Origin: an uncultured Collinsella sp.
GTDB lineage: Bacteria > Actinomycetota > Coriobacteriia > Coriobacteriales > Coriobacteriaceae
Assembly: GCA_900548075.1 (NCBI GenBank)
Contig: URJD01000065.1
Span: 1-9,005, forward strand
DNA: 9,005 bases
Direction of reading: 5' to 3'
Shown: positions 6,682 to 9,005 of the stretch, piece by piece
How the letters are laid out: each line of letters opens with the position of its first letter
Position numbering within the stretch: the stretch's first letter is position 1
Program-made: the position numbers and the translations under genes
Notes under the pieces: model-generated
What the model saw: only the letters and a program-made list of their open reading frames with translations
The model's database searches: none
What the model was told of the DNA's origin: nothing

Positions 6682-6717
6682 GCAAATCCATATCTTAGAC
6701 AAGAATTCGGGATTTGC
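6682..6717. repeat. 8-bp inverted repeat straddling the distal rpsP promoter
   Basis: GCAAATCC at 6682-6689 is the exact reverse complement of GGATTTGC at 6710-6717, with 20 bp between and a centre-to-centre distance of 28 bp. The right arm overlaps the -35 of candidate promoter P1, and the left arm covers its expected start site. This is the geometry of a two-half-site operator; no regulator is known from the sequence. Confidence 0.4.
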
Positions 6718-6719
6718 AA
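6692..6719 (-). promoter_or_regulatory. Candidate distal promoter of rpsP (P1)
   Basis: Minus strand: TTGCAA (6719-6714, 4/6 to TTGACA), a 16-bp spacer, then TAAGAT (6697-6692, 4/6 to TATAAT with T1, A2, A5 and T6 kept). Expected start near 6685, leader about 120 nt. Consensus matching only. Confidence 0.4.
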
Positions 6720-6751
6720 GCACATACACGCACCCCACATGAGCTGCGCGG

Positions 6752-6757
6752 TATACT
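6752..6757 (+). promoter_or_regulatory. Candidate -10 element of dinB
   Basis: TATACT (5/6 to TATAAT) on the plus strand. No good -35 lies 16-18 bp upstream, so strength is uncertain. Transcription would begin close to 6764, which is also the first ATG of the open frame. Confidence 0.4.
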
Positions 6758-6774
6758 CATGACATGGAAAGACG

Positions 6775-6788
6775 CGAACATACATACG
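6775..6788. promoter_or_regulatory. LexA-box-like sequence in the dinB leader
   Basis: CGAACATACATACG agrees with the Bacillus-type LexA/DinR consensus CGAACRNRYGTTYC at 11 of 14 positions (counting N). It would lie at about +11 to +24 from the candidate dinB start site. SOS control of dinB-type polymerases is common, which raises plausibility, but the right half-site is poor. Confidence 0.3.
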
Positions 6789-6802
6789 GTTATGAGGATG
6801 CC

Positions 6803-8017
6803 ATGGGCGTCACGCCGCCTCCCTGGACGGGTCCGGCGGTAGGCCTCATGGACCTCGATGCGTTTTTTGCGAGCGTGGAGATGCTCGATCATCCCGAGTG
6901 GCGCGACAAGCCGCTCATCGTGGGCGGAGACGCCGATTCGCGTGGCGTCGTGTCCACGTGTTCGTATGAGGCGCGTCGCTTTGGCGTGCACTCTGCCATG
7001 CCCTCGGCCGAGGCGCAGCGCTTGTGCCCGCAAGCCATTTGGACGCACGGGCACTTTGATCGCTACCGCGAGGTGAGTGCGCAGGTCATGGCGATTCTCG
7101 CCGACGAAACCCCGCGCGTTGAGCGCGTATCCATCGATGAAGCCTTTATCGATATCACACCGGGTCGCTTTGCGCCCGAAGACCCGCTGCTGGTTGCGCG
7201 GCGTATAAGCGACCGCGTGGCAGCGCTGGGAGTGACGTGCTCCATTGGCGTGGGCTGCAACAAGACGGTCGCAAAGATCGCAAGCGAGCGGGATAAGCCG
7301 TTTGGGCTGACCATCGTGCGCCCCGGAACCGAGCAGCGCTTTTTGGCCGCGCTGCCGGTATCTGCCATGAGCGGCATCGGGCGCTCGGCCGAGGAGCGAC
7401 TGCGCCGCATGCGCATCTACACCCTCGGCGAGCTATCACGTGCACCGGAATCCACCTTGGCCTCTATTTTTGGCGTCAATGGCGAGCGCATGCGTCAGCG
7501 TGCGCTGGGACTCGAAATCTCTGAAGTCACGAGTCTCGATGAAGAGCGCGAGGTCAAATCGGTCAGCAATGAACGCACCTTTGCTAAAGATTTGACTGAG
7601 CGTGGGGATATTGAGGCGGCGATTGCGCTGTTGGGAGAGTCAGTGGGACGCCGCCTGCGCCGTCAGGGACTGACGGGTGCCACGGTAACGCTCAAGCTTA
7701 AGTATTCGTATGGAAGCGGTCGCTCGGCACAGCGCCGGCTGCCTCATCCGACCGACGATGAGAACATCTTTGTGGCGGTTGCGCTCGAACTGCTCGACAA
7801 CATCTGGCAGGAAGGCATGCATGTTCGCTTAGCGGGCATCGGCATGAGCGACTTCGACCACCAAGGCGGGATCCAAACCGACCTGTTCTGCGAAGTCGAT
7901 GATCGCGGAGCCCAATCCAGCGACCGCCGCGACCTCTCCGTCGCCATCGACGCCGTCCGAGACAAGTTCGGCGACAACGCCCTATCCTTCGGCCGCCAAT
8001 CCCGTTTCAACGATTAA
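6803..8017 (+). CDS. dinB: DNA polymerase IV (Y-family translesion polymerase)
   Basis: A Y-family polymerase that copies past damaged bases with low fidelity and works at the replication clamp. From ATG 6803 it has 404 residues. The palm holds MDLDAFFASVE (16-26, metal-binding Asp17, adjacent Phe20-Phe21 steric-gate pair) and RVSIDEAFID (108-117, catalytic Asp112-Glu113). The fingers carry YEARRFGVHSAMP, and CSIGVGCNKTVAKIASERDKP binds nucleotide. A helix-hairpin-helix thumb (MSGIGRSAEERLRRM) and little-finger domain follow, ending in the clamp-binding motif QTDLF (358-362). Everything needed for activity is present. The ATG at 6803 has GAGGA at normal spacing; an ATG at 6764 adds 13 residues but lacks a ribosome-binding site and could only serve a leaderless mRNA. 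It is divergent from rpsP and convergent with the transposase gene. UmuC-like and other Y-family proteins are less likely given length and the clamp motif. Confidence 0.95.
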   Translation: MGVTPPPWTGPAVGLMDLDAFFASVEMLDHPEWRDKPLIVGGDADSRGVVSTCSYEARRFGVHSAMPSAEAQRLCPQAIWTHGHFDRYREVSAQVMAILADETPRVERVSIDEAFIDITPGRFAPEDPLLVARRISDRVAALGVTCSIGVGCNKTVAKIASERDKPFGLTIVRPGTEQRFLAALPVSAMSGIGRSAEERLRRMRIYTLGELSRAPESTLASIFGVNGERMRQRALGLEISEVTSLDEEREVKSVSNERTFAKDLTERGDIEAAIALLGESVGRRLRRQGLTGATVTLKLKYSYGSGRSAQRRLPHPTDDENIFVAVALELLDNIWQEGMHVRLAGIGMSDFDHQGGIQTDLFCEVDDRGAQSSDRRDLSVAIDAVRDKFGDNALSFGRQSRFND

Positions 8018-8042
8018 CCGCCTTTGGGCAAAAAGAAAGCCG

Positions 8043-8067
8043 GGTAGCTGCGAATGATTATTCTAGG
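8043..8067. repeat. Element-flanking repeat, left copy
   Basis: GGTAGC (8043-8048), four extra bases TGCG, then AATGATTATTCTAGG (8053-8067). The same modules occur at 8933-8953 on the other side of the transposase gene, in the same orientation, without the four-base insert and with one C/T difference. GTAG sits just ahead of the palindrome, reminiscent of the GTAG tetranucleotide next to REP palindromes in enterobacteria. Confidence 0.6.
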
Positions 8068-8087
8068 ACGGGGATTTTTTAATCATT
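8053..8087. repeat. REP-like palindrome downstream of the transposase gene
   Basis: AATGATTA (8053-8060) is the exact reverse complement of TAATCATT (8080-8087). The 19-base interior contains GGACGGGG followed by a T-run. It starts 7 bp after the transposase stop codon. This is the sort of imperfect-loop hairpin that tyrosine (HUH) transposases recognise at element ends; use as a transposase site is inferred. Confidence 0.5.
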
Positions 8088-8094
8088 TGGAGCG

Positions 8095-8835
8095 TCATTT
8101 CGCCCTTTGAATGATATTGGTCCCAATTCCCGTCAGACGCGAAATCTGGTCAATCGTAAACCCCCGATGCCTCAACACTGCCAGAAGACGATTTCGCTCT
8201 GATTTCGGCAAAGTTTTAAGCTGATAAGGCTCATGCGGAGCCAAAAGAGCCCGGGCAACTTCCAGCGCATCCATATCGGAGATATGCTTACCTTCGGGCA
8301 TAAAATAGGGATTAGGCTTGCCGTCGGTACTCGAAAGATAAAACGCTTCCGTACCCCCAAACAGATTGAGAATACCTTCACAATCACAAATTTCGGGATG
8401 AGAGAAATACTCATGGAAGCTGCTCCAGCGATACAGAGGAGCAGAAGAAATACCTGCTTTTGCAGGATTGTCGTGTATGTATCGGACGCAACGGAGCAGC
8501 TGTTTGTCGTCAGAAATGATCACACTCTTGAATCGTTCCTGGAACACCGGTCCGCGGCGGCCGGTTTTTTGATTGAAGTGTTTCGCATATGCCGTATCAA
8601 TCGCATGCATAGCAACGCTCATCTGATTATCGAGATCATCAAATAGCAGGTGAACATGATTGTCCATGAGGCACCAGGCAAGAAGACGAATATGAGCGGA
8701 CGTAAATCGTCTGTTCAATAGATTGAGAAAATAAAGGCGATCGTCATCGTCTTCGAAGATCAGCTGGCCAGCACAGCCCTTGAGCATGACGTGATAATGG
8801 CCGAGTTCGGACAACACACGGGCAACACGAGTCAT
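8095..8835 (-). CDS. RAYT-type (REP-associated tyrosine, Y1/HUH) transposase
   Basis: A 246-residue single-strand DNA transposase of the Y1_Tnp superfamily, REP-associated branch. The HUH metal-binding motif is in LMDNHVHLLFDD (His60, His62). The catalytic tyrosine helix is RYIHDNPAKAG (118-128), with Tyr119 and Asn123 four residues on, the position filled by Gln in IS608 TnpA. GRRGPVFQERFKSV (92-105) is also typical. After about residue 200 comes a C-terminal helix-turn-helix-like segment (TIDQISRLTGIGTNIIQRAK), common in this branch. The family acts on palindromic DNA ends; many members are single-copy domesticated genes that spread REP sequences. ATG 8833-8835 is preferred, with GGGAGGG five bases upstream; the longer frame to 8940 would run through the upstream hairpin. 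Base composition is visibly less GC-rich than its neighbours, suggesting acquisition. All catalytic residues are intact. Confidence 0.92.
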   Translation of the reverse strand: MTRVARVLSELGHYHVMLKGCAGQLIFEDDDDRLYFLNLLNRRFTSAHIRLLAWCLMDNHVHLLFDDLDNQMSVAMHAIDTAYAKHFNQKTGRRGPVFQERFKSVIISDDKQLLRCVRYIHDNPAKAGISSAPLYRWSSFHEYFSHPEICDCEGILNLFGGTEAFYLSSTDGKPNPYFMPEGKHISDMDALEVARALLAPHEPYQLKTLPKSERNRLLAVLRHRGFTIDQISRLTGIGTNIIQRAK

Positions 8836-8886
8836 CGAAACCCTCCCTTCCAAGGATGCAGTAGTCACAGCATACAAAAGGAAAGG

Positions 8887-8928
8887 AAGAAAAAGGCCGA
8901 ACCGCCCAACAAAGGTGAGCGGTTCGGC
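8887..8928 (-). terminator. Strong intrinsic-terminator-like hairpin
   Basis: A perfect 10-bp stem: GCCGAACCGC (8896-8905) pairs with GCGGTTCGGC (8919-8928) around a 13-base loop. On the minus strand the stem is followed by C and then TTTTTCTT, the form of a rho-independent terminator. It would end a minus-strand transcript entering from beyond the right edge and shield the transposase gene, whose ATG lies about 50 bp downstream. Alternatively it may be an extragenic palindrome linked to the transposase. Confidence 0.7.
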
Positions 8929-8932
8929 AAAC

Positions 8933-8953
8933 GGTAGCAATGATTATTTTAGG
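8933..8953. repeat. Element-flanking repeat, right copy
   Basis: GGTAGC (8933-8938) followed directly by AATGATTATTTTAGG (8939-8953), matching the left copy at 8043-8067 apart from four missing bases and one substitution. Unlike the left copy it has no perfect TAATCATT partner within the window. The rest of the right edge (8954-9005) holds no gene that can be supported. A perfect TTGACA at 8970-8975 on the plus strand lacks a good -10 before the window ends. Confidence 0.55.
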
Positions 8954-9005
8954 CTCTGTTAGACCAGGATTGACATACATGTGTCCCCACGGTGCCATAT
9001 CGTTG

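Larger units (their letters stand above)
8018..8094. other. Convergent gap between dinB and the transposase gene
   Basis: This 77-bp stretch separates two convergent genes. It contains one copy of the GGTAGC/AATGATTATT repeat and its palindrome, described separately. No convincing plus-strand terminator for dinB is visible. On the minus strand a weak stem (AGC, loop TACCCG, GCT) precedes a T-rich run at about 8040-8031 and could help end the transposase transcript. Confidence 0.3.
8043..8953. mobile_element. Candidate RAYT element bounded by direct repeats
   Basis: The stretch combines a complete RAYT transposase gene, a direct repeat at each side, a palindrome beside the left copy and a lower GC content than its neighbours. 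There are no terminal inverted repeats and no target duplication, as expected for HUH enzymes. The boundaries are inferred from the repeats only; whether the whole unit ever moved, or is a fixed gene with REP-like satellites, cannot be decided from one copy. Confidence 0.4.

Noticed and set aside
8836..8940. Extended N-terminus of the transposase, hydrophobic and membrane-like
   Set aside because: It would be read through the terminator-like hairpin, is not part of the family fold, and the ATG at 8835 has a strong ribosome-binding site.
8972..8985. Near-palindrome GACATACATGTGTC
   Set aside because: Central bases do not pair and no gene start is visible nearby, so a binding-site call is not supported.
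8938..9005. Possible long inverted repeat CAATGAT with ATCGTTG at the right edge
   Set aside because: One mismatch, a 54-base interior and an arm that ends at the arbitrary window boundary; likely chance.
1..9005. CRISPR array, tRNA or rRNA genes, riboswitches, toxin-antitoxin or defence genes
   Set aside because: No regularly spaced repeats, cloverleaf-like sequences, rRNA-like stretches or matching protein families were seen on either strand.

Overview
The window reads as a piece of chromosome from a GC-rich Gram-positive bacterium, most likely an actinobacterium of the class Coriobacteriia (Collinsella-like). That placement is an inference from protein style, base composition, strong Shine-Dalgarno sites, gene order and the two-subunit glycyl-tRNA synthetase; no database comparison was possible.

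About two thirds of the window (100-6562) is a tightly packed minus-strand block, read right to left: rpsP (ribosomal protein S16), khpA (KH-domain RNA-binding protein), rimM (16S/30S maturation), trmD (tRNA m1G37 methyltransferase), lepB (signal peptidase I), glyQ and glyS (glycyl-tRNA synthetase alpha and beta), and ppsR (regulator of pyruvate phosphate dikinase/PEP synthase). Gaps are 2-60 bp, and several ribosome-binding sites are embedded in the stop region of the previous gene, so the first five genes look translationally coupled. glyQ-glyS-ppsR follow after the largest internal gap (60 bp) and may be a co-transcribed extension. The common theme is translation: ribosome assembly, tRNA modification and tRNA charging, with protein export and a carbon-metabolism switch attached. 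rplS, which often follows trmD, is absent.

From 6563 to about 6800 lies a divergent control region. It holds two candidate sigma-70-type promoters for rpsP, an 8-bp inverted repeat straddling the distal one, a leader hairpin, and a candidate promoter plus a LexA-box-like sequence for dinB. dinB (plus strand, to 8017) encodes a complete Y-family DNA polymerase IV with catalytic acidic residues and a clamp-binding motif.

The right end (8018-9005) differs in character: less GC-rich and centred on a RAYT-type (REP-associated tyrosine) single-strand transposase on the minus strand. Its gene is flanked by a short direct repeat (GGTAGC, then AATGATTATT[C/T]TAGG). The copy downstream of the gene forms an 8-bp palindrome, and a strong terminator-like hairpin lies just upstream of the gene. 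This small element, and possibly a REP-like family linked to it, is the best candidate for something not yet described here. The other notable points are regulatory: a rimM start codon placed in a hairpin tetraloop, and the architecture of the rpsP/dinB control region.
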